DNA from: CAWFGW01 sp963815495
Lineage (GTDB): Bacteria; Bacteroidota; Bacteroidia; Cytophagales; JAAEPT01
Assembly: GCA_963815495.1 (NCBI GenBank)
Contig: CAWFGW010000015.1
Span: forward strand, 149,630-213,629
DNA: 64,000 bases
Direction: 5' to 3'
Position numbers and translations under genes: made by a program. Under the pieces are notes generated by a model that saw only the letters and a list, made by a program, of their open reading frames with translations, ran no database searches and was not told the origin of the DNA. This document shows positions 1 through 7,087 of the stretch, piece by piece. Numbering within the stretch: position 1 is the first letter of the stretch; the number at the start of each line of letters is the position of its first letter.

Positions 1-1939
1 TTTTGGCATTGACGATCTTCAAGAAGGAATTATTGCCGCAGGAGCTATCTTACAATATTTGGAAGAAACAGAACACCGCGAAATCAATCACATTGCTTCT
101 ATTTCTCGCATTGAAGAAGAAAAATATGTGTGGCTGGATAAGTTTACCATCCGCAACTTAGAGCTGGTATACCCGCAACATGAAAACGGCATTCCATTAA
201 TTAGCATTTTGGACCAAACGGCCACACCCATGGGGGCTCGAATGCTCAAAAAGTGGATGGTACTTCCGCTCAAAGAAAAAAAGCTGATTGATGAGCGACT
301 GAAAGTGGTCGAAGCCTTTACCAAAGATGATAAAATTTTAGAAACGCTAGTGCTGCACCTTCGCCCCATTGGCGATTTAGAACGCTTAATTTCTAAGGTA
401 GCTGCTCGAAGAATAAATCCACGAGAAATTTATCAGCTTAAAAGGGCGTTGGATCAACTTGTTCCAATTAAGGAATTATTGAAGGCTAGTAAAATCACCT
501 CACTACAGGTCATTGCAGATAAAATAAATTTGTGTGAATTCCTTCGGGACAAAATCACTAAAGAGGTTAGGGAAGACTTACCGATAGTTACCAACCAAGG
601 CGGAATTTTTACTGCTGGCGTGAATGAAGAGCTAGACGATTTACGAGCTATTTCAGGTTCTGGAAAAGATTTCTTAATTCAGATTCAACAGCGAGAAGCA
701 GAACGTACTGGCATTCCAAAGATCAAAATAGCTTATAACAAAGTGTTTGGCTACTACCTGGAAGTTTCCAACGCCCAAAAAGATAAAGTGCCACCAGAGT
801 GGATTCGTAAACAAACACTGGTGAATGCAGAGCGATTTATCACAGAAGAATTAAAAGTCTACGAGGACAAGATCCTCAATGCTGAAGGACGAATTCATGC
901 CATTGAACACGAACTTTTTCAAGACCTTATTATCGCTGCTTGTGAATATGTAACGCCTATTCAACAAAATGCGCAGCTACTAGGCACCATAGATTCTTTG
1001 TCTTCTTTTGCTCAAGTGGCTCTGGAAAACAATTACTGTAAACCCGAAGTGCATGAAGGGCACGAACTGGAAATTAAAGCTGGTCGACACCCCGTCATTG
1101 AAAAACAACTTTCTGCAGATGACCCTTACGTGCCCAATGATGTTTATTTGGACGACACCGATCAGCAGGTGATGATTATCACAGGACCAAACATGGCAGG
1201 TAAGTCGGCCTTGCTTCGTCAGGTTGCTTTGATTTCTTTGATGGCCCAGGTGGGTTCCTATGTGCCTGCTACATCTGCTAAAATTGGCATTATCGATAAA
1301 GTATTTACTCGGGTGGGTGCTTCAGATAACCTCTCTCAGGGTGAATCGACCTTTATGGTCGAGATGACTGAAACCGCTAGCATCCTCAACAATTTGAGCG
1401 AACGCAGCTTGGTCTTGATGGATGAAATCGGACGAGGGACCAGTACTTACGATGGTATTTCCATTGCATGGTCCATCGTAGAATTTTTGCATAACCACCC
1501 GAAGTGCAAAGCAAAAACCTTGTTTGCCACGCACTACCATGAACTGAACCAATTAGCCACCGACTTCCCCCGCATCAAAAACTTTAATGTTTCGGTGAAG
1601 GAAGTAGGAAACAAAATTGTGTTTATGCGGACGCTAAAAGAGGGTGGAAGCGAACACTCCTTTGGTATTCATGTGGCGCAATTAGCGGGTATGCCTCAAA
1701 ATGTAGTGATTCGCGCACACGAAATTATGTCGCACTTGGAGAAAGACAAGGTTAGCGAGAAAACGAAGGCAAGCATTGAAGCGATGCCGAAAAACAATTT
1801 TCAACTCAGTCTTTTTGATGCGGCCAACCCTCAGTTTGAGAAAGTAGTGAAGCTGTTAGAAACCATTGATATTAACACGATTTCGCCAGTGGAAGCGCTG
1901 TTGAAGTTGAATGAGATTAAGGGAATGTTGAAGGAGTAG
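1..1939 (+). CDS. mutS: DNA mismatch repair ATPase MutS, 5' end cut by window edge
   Basis: MutS binds mispaired bases and, through its ATPase, recruits MutL. The frame is open from base 2, so about 645 codons are present. Against a usual length near 860 residues, the N-terminal mismatch-reading domain lies outside the window. Visible parts are the lever and clamp region, then the ATPase with Walker A TGPNMAGKS (about bases 1180-1207) and Walker B LVLMDEIGRGTS (about 1410-1445), followed by the FATHYHEL signature. The C-terminus has the short tail typical of MutS1. It faces a leftward gene (1960-2892) tail to tail. The ATPase motifs are intact, so the gene looks functional. Confidence 0.95.
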   Translation, partial: FGIDDLQEGIIAAGAILQYLEETEHREINHIASISRIEEEKYVWLDKFTIRNLELVYPQHENGIPLISILDQTATPMGARMLKKWMVLPLKEKKLIDERLKVVEAFTKDDKILETLVLHLRPIGDLERLISKVAARRINPREIYQLKRALDQLVPIKELLKASKITSLQVIADKINLCEFLRDKITKEVREDLPIVTNQGGIFTAGVNEELDDLRAISGSGKDFLIQIQQREAERTGIPKIKIAYNKVFGYYLEVSNAQKDKVPPEWIRKQTLVNAERFITEELKVYEDKILNAEGRIHAIEHELFQDLIIAACEYVTPIQQNAQLLGTIDSLSSFAQVALENNYCKPEVHEGHELEIKAGRHPVIEKQLSADDPYVPNDVYLDDTDQQVMIITGPNMAGKSALLRQVALISLMAQVGSYVPATSAKIGIIDKVFTRVGASDNLSQGESTFMVEMTETASILNNLSERSLVLMDEIGRGTSTYDGISIAWSIVEFLHNHPKCKAKTLFATHYHELNQLATDFPRIKNFNVSVKEVGNKIVFMRTLKEGGSEHSFGIHVAQLAGMPQNVVIRAHEIMSHLEKDKVSEKTKASIEAMPKNNFQLSLFDAANPQFEKVVKLLETIDINTISPVEALLKLNEIKGMLKE

Positions 1940-1959
1940 GTGGCTGCGCTATGAAGAAA

Positions 1960-2892
1960 CTAACCCTTTTTCTTATTCAACGCATAGCTTAAATAAAATT
2001 CTTGAGATACAAAGCCTGCTATACTCCTTAATTCATTAGTAAAGTATTCATAGCTATATGAAAAATTGAATTTCTTTACTTTTATTCCTGCTAAGAAGAC
2101 GATACTTGCTGATTTTTTGTGAAGAACTCCTAAACTAATTAAATCATTCTGAACTTTTAACCCAATCATATTTAGCATATTGAAATCGTTGTACACTATA
2201 GTTTGAAGCAGGGGTTTAATTACCCAGCCACTTGAATCCAAATTCATATTATACGAATAATAGAAATGTAGTCTTTCTGGGTTATATGAAACGAATTCAC
2301 CTAAAAATTCTGTGTCGTTATTAATAGATTGATTTTGAACAATATTTAAAAAAGAAAGACCAGCTTTATGTTTTCCATGCTCTAAAAAAGACCCAATATT
2401 TGAGTCCAAATTGGTATTATTATTTAAAAATCCTGAATTAAAAACTGGGTCAAAATCATCATAGTAAAAAGCAGAGTAAAATGGGAATCCTCCATATTCA
2501 GTATAATTAACTTTGAAAGAGGCACCTAGACTAAGTTTAGTTTTTTCAGTAATACTCATTTTTAACCCATAATTTAACACTATGTTAACTCTATAAAAAA
2601 AGCTTTGTAAATCGTAGTGTTTAATAAAAATGCCTAACCCGTGATTTTTCTTTTCGCGATCCAAAATCACTCCACTTCCAGTAAAAAAAGAACTAGTTTG
2701 AGATGAAAGAAAATTTTCTTTTTTACTACTATTTACTACAACACCACTTGACAATTGAGCTTTTTCTTTACTGGCAACTATCGATGGATTATAAAAACTA
2801 ATATAACTTTCAATATTATTAAATGGTACATCTGCCTGACCTAAAGACATTAAATAATATAAATTGAGAAATACGATACAGATATTTTTCAT
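1960..2892 (-). CDS. PorP/SprF-like type IX secretion membrane protein
   Basis: The 310-residue protein has a signal peptide (about 1-20), a YNPSI motif near residue 35 and alternating amphipathic strands that suggest an outer-membrane beta-barrel. The segment GLGIFIKHYD...LSLGASFKVNY resembles PorP/SprF proteins, which partner with the T9SS. Its start codon overlaps by one base the stop of the upstream gene, whose product carries a T9SS type B C-terminal domain. Such cargo/PorP pairs are common in Bacteroidota, where the PorP-like protein is thought to help anchor or export the cargo. The family call rests on pattern and context; no single residue is diagnostic. Confidence 0.75.
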   Translation of the reverse strand: MKNICIVFLNLYYLMSLGQADVPFNNIESYISFYNPSIVASKEKAQLSSGVVVNSSKKENFLSSQTSSFFTGSGVILDREKKNHGLGIFIKHYDLQSFFYRVNIVLNYGLKMSITEKTKLSLGASFKVNYTEYGGFPFYSAFYYDDFDPVFNSGFLNNNTNLDSNIGSFLEHGKHKAGLSFLNIVQNQSINNDTEFLGEFVSYNPERLHFYYSYNMNLDSSGWVIKPLLQTIVYNDFNMLNMIGLKVQNDLISLGVLHKKSASIVFLAGIKVKKFNFSYSYEYFTNELRSIAGFVSQEFYLSYALNKKKG

Positions 2893-3500
2893 TAATGTAG
2901 TATTGCTATATTACGTTCAATTATTTGATCTGAAAAAGGCACCTCTTCTTTGAAATCTATGATTAAAACATAAATCCCTATGGGAAGTCTTTTCCCATTA
3001 TTTTTCCCATCAAATGGGGGATCTATTGAATAATTACCTTGATATACTCTTGCTCCGTTTAGATTAAAAACACTTACAATAGCCTTTTCAAATCTTTTGA
3101 TACCTACTATTTCAAAATAATCATTTATTCCATCTTCATTAGGAGAGAAAAAATCTTTGAAAAAAAACTCATAATATACAAAAGCAAAGGTGGTGTCGTA
3201 TGAAACACAACCATTTTCAAATCCAACTTCAGAATATATTTCGTATTCGCCTGGACCAAGTTCTATTTCTAAATACGATTCATTTGTGGTTGCAAAAAAA
3301 TTGGAAGAGATACGAGTAAAGGCTATATCTTGTCCAAGATCCGTACTAATGGAAATAAAACCTTGCTCCTTTTCGGAATCTGCTGGAATTCTCCCATTAT
3401 TATCTAACTCAAAATAAAGATCATGAGTTTGATCAGAATCACATTGGGCAAGTCCATTTAAGGAAAAACACACTAACAAAATTAAGACAAAACTTTTCAC
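2892..3500 (-). CDS. Secreted protein with gliding-motility-type (T9SS type B) C-terminal domain
   Basis: The protein has 202 residues with a signal peptide (about 1-19). Its second half, about residues 112-202, starts with FFSPNEDGINDYFEI, the hallmark of the gliding-motility-associated C-terminal domain (CHU_C, T9SS sorting type B), and runs through VFNLNGARVYQGNY to the end. The N-terminal part (about 20-110) is a small beta-rich region I do not recognise. Type B tails direct surface delivery through the T9SS. It is translationally coupled to the PorP/SprF-like gene downstream, which supports a cargo/anchor pair. The role of the cargo itself is unknown. Confidence 0.8.
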   Translation of the reverse strand: MKSFVLILLVCFSLNGLAQCDSDQTHDLYFELDNNGRIPADSEKEQGFISISTDLGQDIAFTRISSNFFATTNESYLEIELGPGEYEIYSEVGFENGCVSYDTTFAFVYYEFFFKDFFSPNEDGINDYFEIVGIKRFEKAIVSVFNLNGARVYQGNYSIDPPFDGKNNGKRLPIGIYVLIIDFKEEVPFSDQIIERNIAILH

Positions 3501-3558
3501 GTATTTGATTTTAGCTAAAAATACACTTTATATCTTATAAACCTGTTTATACAACAAG

Positions 3559-4278
3559 CTATTCACTAATTATTCCTTCAACTATTTCCTTCGGAACTTC
3601 TTCCTCAGAACCACAAACAGGAAACTGCTGCATACTCTCTGTCATTGCAAAAGGCACATTCTCCTCAATGATTTCATTGCCATACACATCGGTTAACCGA
3701 TACGTGTGTGGACCCACACCCATGTTTTTCATGGTGAAATAATTATGTGTTTTTCGAGGCATTTCTTTGTATACCGAGTCATTCAAAAACTCCAACTTAG
3801 CCAGCGGATTCCGGTGGTTACGGATTTGAACGGAAGCCCACCATTCGTTCGAAGTTTTTATGAAATGAAAAGTGAGGGGATTAGTAACTTCACAGGGAAC
3901 TACTTTCCATGAAATAGCAACTCTCCCTTGTGCTCGTGAAGCGATGGAATCAAACGCAGGTGCATTAAGATCAATATCACCTGATTTACATGCCGGACAA
4001 CGATCTACTATCTGAACCTTAACGCTGCCTTTTGGACCTTCAATTTCCACACAGGCGCCACAATAATCCGCTTTGCCATACTCTTCATCATTTATAGCGC
4101 CTACTAAAAATGGAGTAATCTGGGATTTTTTAAAACTACAACTACCTACTTGTGTTGCGGGGTTAAAATAATAATAAGTCGCATTCCCGTTATGTAAAAG
4201 TTCTTCTTCACATTTGTTTTGAGCGTTACACGAAACCATGAGAAGGCAAAAAAACAGCTTCACTAATTGCGTTTTCAT
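3559..4278 (-). CDS. Expansin-like lipoprotein (paralogue 1)
   Basis: The 239-residue protein has a lipoprotein signal with a lipobox ending at Cys17. Residues about 28-130 form an expansin-type double-psi beta-barrel: GNATYYY (31-37), DYCGACVEI (71-79) and CPACKSGDIDL (94-104), with the conserved Asp at 103. Residues 130-220 look like the second, CBM63-type binding domain with Trp146/Trp147. Bacterial expansins loosen cellulose-rich walls without cutting glycosidic bonds. It lacks the T9SS tail of its neighbour (4301-5203), so it is probably held on a membrane by lipid. The two genes are about half identical by eye and arose by tandem duplication. Substrate is inferred. Confidence 0.8.
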   Translation of the reverse strand: MKTQLVKLFFCLLMVSCNAQNKCEEELLHNGNATYYYFNPATQVGSCSFKKSQITPFLVGAINDEEYGKADYCGACVEIEGPKGSVKVQIVDRCPACKSGDIDLNAPAFDSIASRAQGRVAISWKVVPCEVTNPLTFHFIKTSNEWWASVQIRNHRNPLAKLEFLNDSVYKEMPRKTHNYFTMKNMGVGPHTYRLTDVYGNEIIEENVPFAMTESMQQFPVCGSEEEVPKEIVEGIISE

Positions 4279-4300
4279 ATTACTTCTACTTTTATAAAAA

Positions 4301-5203
4301 TCACCTCACTAAGATTCTTTGTACCACAATCTTATCTTCCATTTGAATTTTCAAAATATAAATACCTGAACCAAGTGCTCCTATCGTTATTTTCTGGTTC
4401 GCAACTCCAGAATCAATTACTTTCCCTGTTGTATTAAACAATTGATAATTACCCTCTCCGAGTAGTAGTATTTCCTCACCAATTTCCACAGTCTGAACAA
4501 CAGCTATTTCTTCCGACAAATTAGTTACAATACATATAGGAAATTGGTTTTTACCACTCAATTCTTGGTCTATTATAAAGGGAATGTCTTTTTCAATAAT
4601 AGAATTACCGTAAATGTCTGTTATCCGAAAAGTATTAGGTCCAGGCCCCATTCCATTACTTTTTAAAAAATAATTATATACTTGACGAGGCACATCTACA
4701 TAGGTACTGCCATCCCAAAATTCTAGTTTTTCTATTGGGTTTCGGTGATTTCGTACCTGTATCCCTGTCCAATATTCATTTGATCCGTCTTTATATATCA
4801 GTTTCACTGATCCAGAAATTTCGCAGGGCACTACTTTCCAAGTAATTGGAATTCGCCCATCTACTAAAGGAGCCAGTTCGACAAAGGCTTCTTCACTTAA
4901 ATCAATATCACCTGGTTTACATTCGGGACATTCATCAACTATGTGAACTTTAACACTGCCTTCCAGACCATCAATCTCAACACAAGCTCCGCAATAATCT
5001 GCCAGGGCATAATCTTGATGATTCATTGCTCCAATATAATACGGTTGGATGACTGATTCATCTAACATACAATGACCCGAAACCTCAAGCTTCTGGTTAG
5101 TATAATAAGTAGCATCACCAGAATGAGTAGATTCATTGTTACAGTCTACTTGGGCTTGACTCCATGTGACCATTGTGATGAAGAGTATCGCGATATATTT
5201 CAT
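4301..5203 (-). CDS. Secreted expansin-like protein with T9SS type A tail (paralogue 2)
   Basis: The 300-residue protein has a signal peptide (about 1-18). The expansin barrel shows GDATYY (29-34), DYCGACVEI (69-77) and CPECKPGDIDL (92-102) with Asp101. A second beta domain follows to about residue 225. The tail, about 238-300, contains NYQLFNTTGKVIDSG, GIYILKI and a basic end, the layout of a T9SS type A sorting domain, so export across the outer membrane is predicted. Expansin pairs in one operon, one lipidated and one T9SS-exported, suggest division of place rather than of chemistry. The gene lies 22 bases upstream of paralogue 1 and 2 bases downstream of the lipoprotein gene. Confidence 0.82.
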   Translation of the reverse strand: MKYIAILFITMVTWSQAQVDCNNESTHSGDATYYTNQKLEVSGHCMLDESVIQPYYIGAMNHQDYALADYCGACVEIDGLEGSVKVHIVDECPECKPGDIDLSEEAFVELAPLVDGRIPITWKVVPCEISGSVKLIYKDGSNEYWTGIQVRNHRNPIEKLEFWDGSTYVDVPRQVYNYFLKSNGMGPGPNTFRITDIYGNSIIEKDIPFIIDQELSGKNQFPICIVTNLSEEIAVVQTVEIGEEILLLGEGNYQLFNTTGKVIDSGVANQKITIGALGSGIYILKIQMEDKIVVQRILVR

Positions 5204-5205
5204 GG

Positions 5206-5928
5206 TTACTTATTAAAATTTGAGAAAGGATCATTCCCATATTTGCTTGTTTCCCAATTCGTTATCACCTCAATATCTTTTAAATGAATATCAAAGATGG
5301 CGCTTTCGTGTTTGGTGCTAATTTTTAAGCCACAGTCCAATGTAATCCAATCTTCCCAGGTAAATTTAAAATTGTTTATAGGCACAATTTTCACAAACAA
5401 ATTCCATTGAGTGGGTAAATTGCCTTCACCAATAGTCCAGTCGTAGAGGTCACCAATATCTTCTCCATCAATATAATAAATCAGTAAGTGTATTTTTCCT
5501 TCTTCGTCAATGTATTTCTTCCGTTTTACACCTTGTTCATTAAATTTCCAAAATGGGTTTAACCAATACGAATCATTTTTCCAGGTATCATAAGCACTTT
5601 GTAGTGTTTTAGATTTAGTTTCTACCTGTTTTCCATCTTCATAAATAAATCCATGTTGCGGGTTATCCAAATCAAGTAAAATTACCTCATCATCATTTTC
5701 TAGTCGGTATAAATTTCGGCTACGGTCCCAGAGGTGTTTGTTGTTTACAAAGGTCCATTGAATCACGGTAGAAGAATCCCAACAGGTCCCATTAGTCGCC
5801 TCAATAACCAAATTTGTTAATGAATCGGCTCCTTCAAACGAACTGTTTTCAATACGTTTTTTTTTAGTCATGCATGAACTAAGCAATAATAAGATAAAAA
5901 TTGGTAAAATGATTTTGACTATTCTCAT
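5206..5928 (-). CDS. Lipoprotein of unknown function
   Basis: I do not recognise this family. The chosen start gives MRIVKIILPIFILLLLSSC, a textbook lipoprotein signal with a lipobox Cys at 19; an in-frame start 15 bases further upstream (5943) is possible. The mature part, about 220 residues, is soluble and rich in Trp, Asp and Asn, with alternating strands (for example WTFVNNKHLWDRSRNLYRLEN) and no obvious catalytic motif. It sits 2 bases upstream of the expansin-like genes in the same direction, so it is probably co-transcribed with them. A role at the cell surface linked to the expansins is guesswork from position. Confidence 0.7.
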   Translation of the reverse strand: MRIVKIILPIFILLLLSSCMTKKKRIENSSFEGADSLTNLVIEATNGTCWDSSTVIQWTFVNNKHLWDRSRNLYRLENDDEVILLDLDNPQHGFIYEDGKQVETKSKTLQSAYDTWKNDSYWLNPFWKFNEQGVKRKKYIDEEGKIHLLIYYIDGEDIGDLYDWTIGEGNLPTQWNLFVKIVPINNFKFTWEDWITLDCGLKISTKHESAIFDIHLKDIEVITNWETSKYGNDPFSNFNK

Positions 5929-6006
5929 AACAGCAAGAAACAAAAAAAGGGTTACTTCTGAAATAAGCCGGAAAATGTTTGTGAACTGCTATCTTAATCT
6001 GACATC

Positions 6007-6090
6007 CTATTTACTACCAGATAAGACGTTACTCTTTACATTTAATTTACCCATTGACTCTGATTGAAGGATATAGACTAAATAATTCAT
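6007..6090 (-). pseudogene. GIY-YIG gene remnant, third copy (N-terminal fragment)
   Basis: Reading leftward from 6090, the first 15 codons (MNYLVYILQSESMGK) match the start of the intact GIY-YIG gene at 6648-6902. After that the match is lost and a stop comes at codon 28. Only the N-terminal fragment of the GIY-YIG fold remains, without the catalytic Arg region. It follows a terminator-like hairpin and a broken tRNA-His piece, the same order as in the two units to its right, so it is the oldest, decayed end of the tandem array. Confidence 0.7.
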
Positions 6091-6105
6091 TCTAAAAGTT
6101 CTAAA

Positions 6106-6135
6106 AAAAAGCTTCACAGAAATGTGAAGCTTTTT
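6106..6135 (-). terminator. Terminator-like hairpin behind tRNA-His remnant 2
   Basis: AAAAAGCTTCACA (6106-6118) pairs perfectly with TGTGAAGCTTTTT (6123-6135), a 13-bp stem with a 4-base loop, leaving a T-run on the minus strand. It is the repeat of the hairpin behind the intact tRNA-His. Confidence 0.6.
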
Positions 6136-6137
6136 GG

Positions 6138-6244
6138 GGTGAATGATGGGGTCCCGAGCACAGCTCGAGGATTCTCGTCCCGTTAACGGGTTAACGGGAC
6201 GGAATTCGAACGCACGACCCTCGGTACCACAAACCGATGCTCTA
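6138..6244 (-). pseudogene. tRNA-His remnant 2, 3' part only, with 53-bp insert
   Basis: The minus strand matches the intact tRNA-His from the D-arm (TAGAGC) through the anticodon arm, with GTG anticodon, to the acceptor 3' strand. The 5' acceptor strand and most of the D-arm are missing. The T-loop is broken by a 53-bp insert (6153-6205) holding a perfect 12-bp hairpin (6176-6201). It cannot fold as a tRNA. Its first bases (TAG) are the stop codon of the GIY-YIG copy 2. Confidence 0.8.
6176..6201. repeat. Perfect hairpin in the tRNA remnant 2 insert
   Basis: CGTCCCGTTAAC and GTTAACGGGACG form a perfect 12-bp inverted repeat around a GG centre. A near-identical copy lies in the insert of remnant 1 (6583-6602 core). 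Next to it is a smaller stem around CGAGCACAGCTCG. Confidence 0.8.
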
Positions 6245-6495
6245 GGTTTCTTGGTTATGAATCCATTCAATAGTTCGACTCCTACTTTTTAGATTCTTCA
6301 GTTTTCTTTCTAGAATTACTGCCTTACTTCGCGATGTTAGTGAAACACTATATAATATTTTCCAAGGACCTTTATTTTTAGTGTATTTACTGTACCCAGA
6401 ATTATGTGCATTCAAACGTGAGTTTAAATTATTCTTTGACCAATATAAAATTTGCCAGTTGTTTCTGATTCGAGTATGTAAACAAAATAGTCCAT
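6242..6495 (-). pseudogene. GIY-YIG nuclease gene copy 2, frameshifted
   Basis: From an ATG at 6495 the minus strand reads MDYFVYILESETTGKFYIGQ, the GIY-YIG opening, then stops. The rest of the domain (SRLNAHNSGYSKYTKNKGPW to the end) continues in another frame. Compared with the intact copy, one C is missing in GGTCAAA(C)GAAT near 6434. Restoring it gives 85 codons including the stop, the same length as the copy at 6648-6902. Its TAG stop lies in the tRNA-His remnant at the D-loop. This is either a real inactivation or a base-calling error, but the two remnants around it favour decay. Confidence 0.8.
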
Positions 6496-6509
6496 CACAA
6501 AAAGTAAAA

Positions 6510-6538
6510 AAAAAGCTTCGCAAAATGCGAAGCTTTTT
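6510..6538 (-). terminator. Terminator-like hairpin behind tRNA-His remnant 1
   Basis: AAAAAGCTTCGCA pairs with TGCGAAGCTTTTT in a perfect 13-bp stem around AAA, with a T-run on the minus strand. It lies between tRNA remnant 1 and the frameshifted GIY-YIG copy 2, as in the other units. Confidence 0.6.
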
Positions 6539-6540
6539 GG

Positions 6541-6650
6541 GGTGAATGATGGGGTCCCGAGCACAGCTCGAGGATTCTCGTTCCCGTTAACGGGTTAACG
6601 GGACGGAATTCGAACGCACGACCCTCGGTACCACATACACCGATGATCTA
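6541..6650 (-). pseudogene. tRNA-His remnant 1, 3' part only, with 54-bp insert
   Basis: The same truncated tRNA-His piece as at 6138-6244: it starts in the D-arm and reaches the acceptor 3' strand, with small changes in the anticodon arm (ACATACACC instead of ACAAACC). The T-loop is split by a 54-bp insert (6556-6609) that differs from the other insert by a single added T. Its TAG forms the stop codon of the intact GIY-YIG gene. Confidence 0.8.
6583..6602. repeat. Inverted repeat in the tRNA remnant 1 insert
   Basis: CCCGTTAAC and GTTAACGGG, a 9-bp perfect stem around GG. It is the second copy of the hairpin at 6176-6201; an extra T upstream of it shortens the outer stem. Confidence 0.75.
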
Positions 6651-6902
6651 GGTTGTTTGACTATTAATCCACGCTATAAGACGTTTTCTGCTTTTCATGT
6701 TTTTTAATTTCTTTTCCAGTATCATCGCTTCGCTTCTTGTTTCTAAAGCGATAGAATAAAACACTACCCATGGCCCCTTATTTTTTGTGTACTTACTATA
6801 ACCCGAATTATGTGCATTCAAGCGTGAAATTAAATCATTCGTTTGACCAATATAAAATTTACCCGTTGACTCTGATTGAAGGATATAGACAAAATAGCTC
6901 AT
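6648..6902 (-). CDS. GIY-YIG nuclease family protein, copy 1 (intact)
   Basis: An 84-residue single-domain GIY-YIG (URI) protein. YFVYILQ and FYIGQTNDLISRLNAHN carry the paired Tyr/Gly motif and the conserved Arg, and a Glu lies in the later helix (ILEKKLKNMKSRKR). I chose the ATG at 6902 because the frame upstream of it runs through the tRNA-His gene and its terminator and is not protein-coding. The domain cuts DNA in homing enzymes and UvrC, but small flavobacterial forms have no known role. It sits downstream of tRNA-His and its stop codon lies in a tRNA-His remnant, so it is the intact member of a tandem array with two decayed copies. Confidence 0.85.
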   Translation of the reverse strand: MSYFVYILQSESTGKFYIGQTNDLISRLNAHNSGYSKYTKNKGPWVVFYSIALETRSEAMILEKKLKNMKSRKRLIAWINSQTT

Positions 6903-6912
6903 TCTAAAAGTT

Positions 6913-6948
6913 TTATAAAAAAAAGCTTCACATTTCTGCGAAGCTTTT
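6913..6948 (-). terminator. Rho-independent terminator of tRNA-His
   Basis: On the minus strand AAAAGCTTC and GAAGCTTTT form a 9-bp stem (6940-6948 with 6921-6929), followed by a run of eight T. It starts a few bases after the tRNA 3' end and would separate the tRNA transcript from the GIY-YIG gene. Confidence 0.75.
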
Positions 6949-6951
6949 TGG

Positions 6952-7026
6952 GGTGAATGATGGGGTTCGAACCCACGACCCTCGGTACCACAAACCGATG
7001 CTCTAACCAGCTGAGCTACAATCACC
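6952..7026 (-). tRNA. tRNA-His (GTG)
   Basis: A complete cloverleaf: an extra G at -1 opposite a C discriminator (the tRNA-His identity mark), D-arm GCTC/GAGC, anticodon stem TCGGT/ACCGA with loop TTGTGGT (anticodon GTG), and T-arm GTGGG/CCCAT around TTCGAAC. CCA is not encoded. The acceptor stem GTGATTG/CATTCAC contains one T-T mismatch at the fifth pair. It is the only intact tRNA-His in the window; two 3' fragments lie downstream. Confidence 0.93.
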
Positions 7027-7039
7027 ATTTTAAGGACTG

Positions 7040-7070
7040 CAAAAGTAATAGTCCAGTTGTAGTTTTGCAA
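7040..7070 (-). promoter_or_regulatory. Bacteroidota-type promoter of tRNA-His
   Basis: On the minus strand there is TTG (7070-7068), a 20-base spacer and TACTTTTG (7047-7040), matching the known -33 TTG / -7 TAnnTTTG pattern, about 14 bases before the tRNA 5' end. Confidence 0.7.
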
Positions 7071-7087
7071 CTAATTTTTAGTGTTTG

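Noticed and set aside
6007..7070. Long leftward frames running through tRNA-His and its remnants as extended proteins
   Set aside because: They translate tRNA and terminator sequence. The protein-like part begins only at the internal ATG of each GIY-YIG copy.
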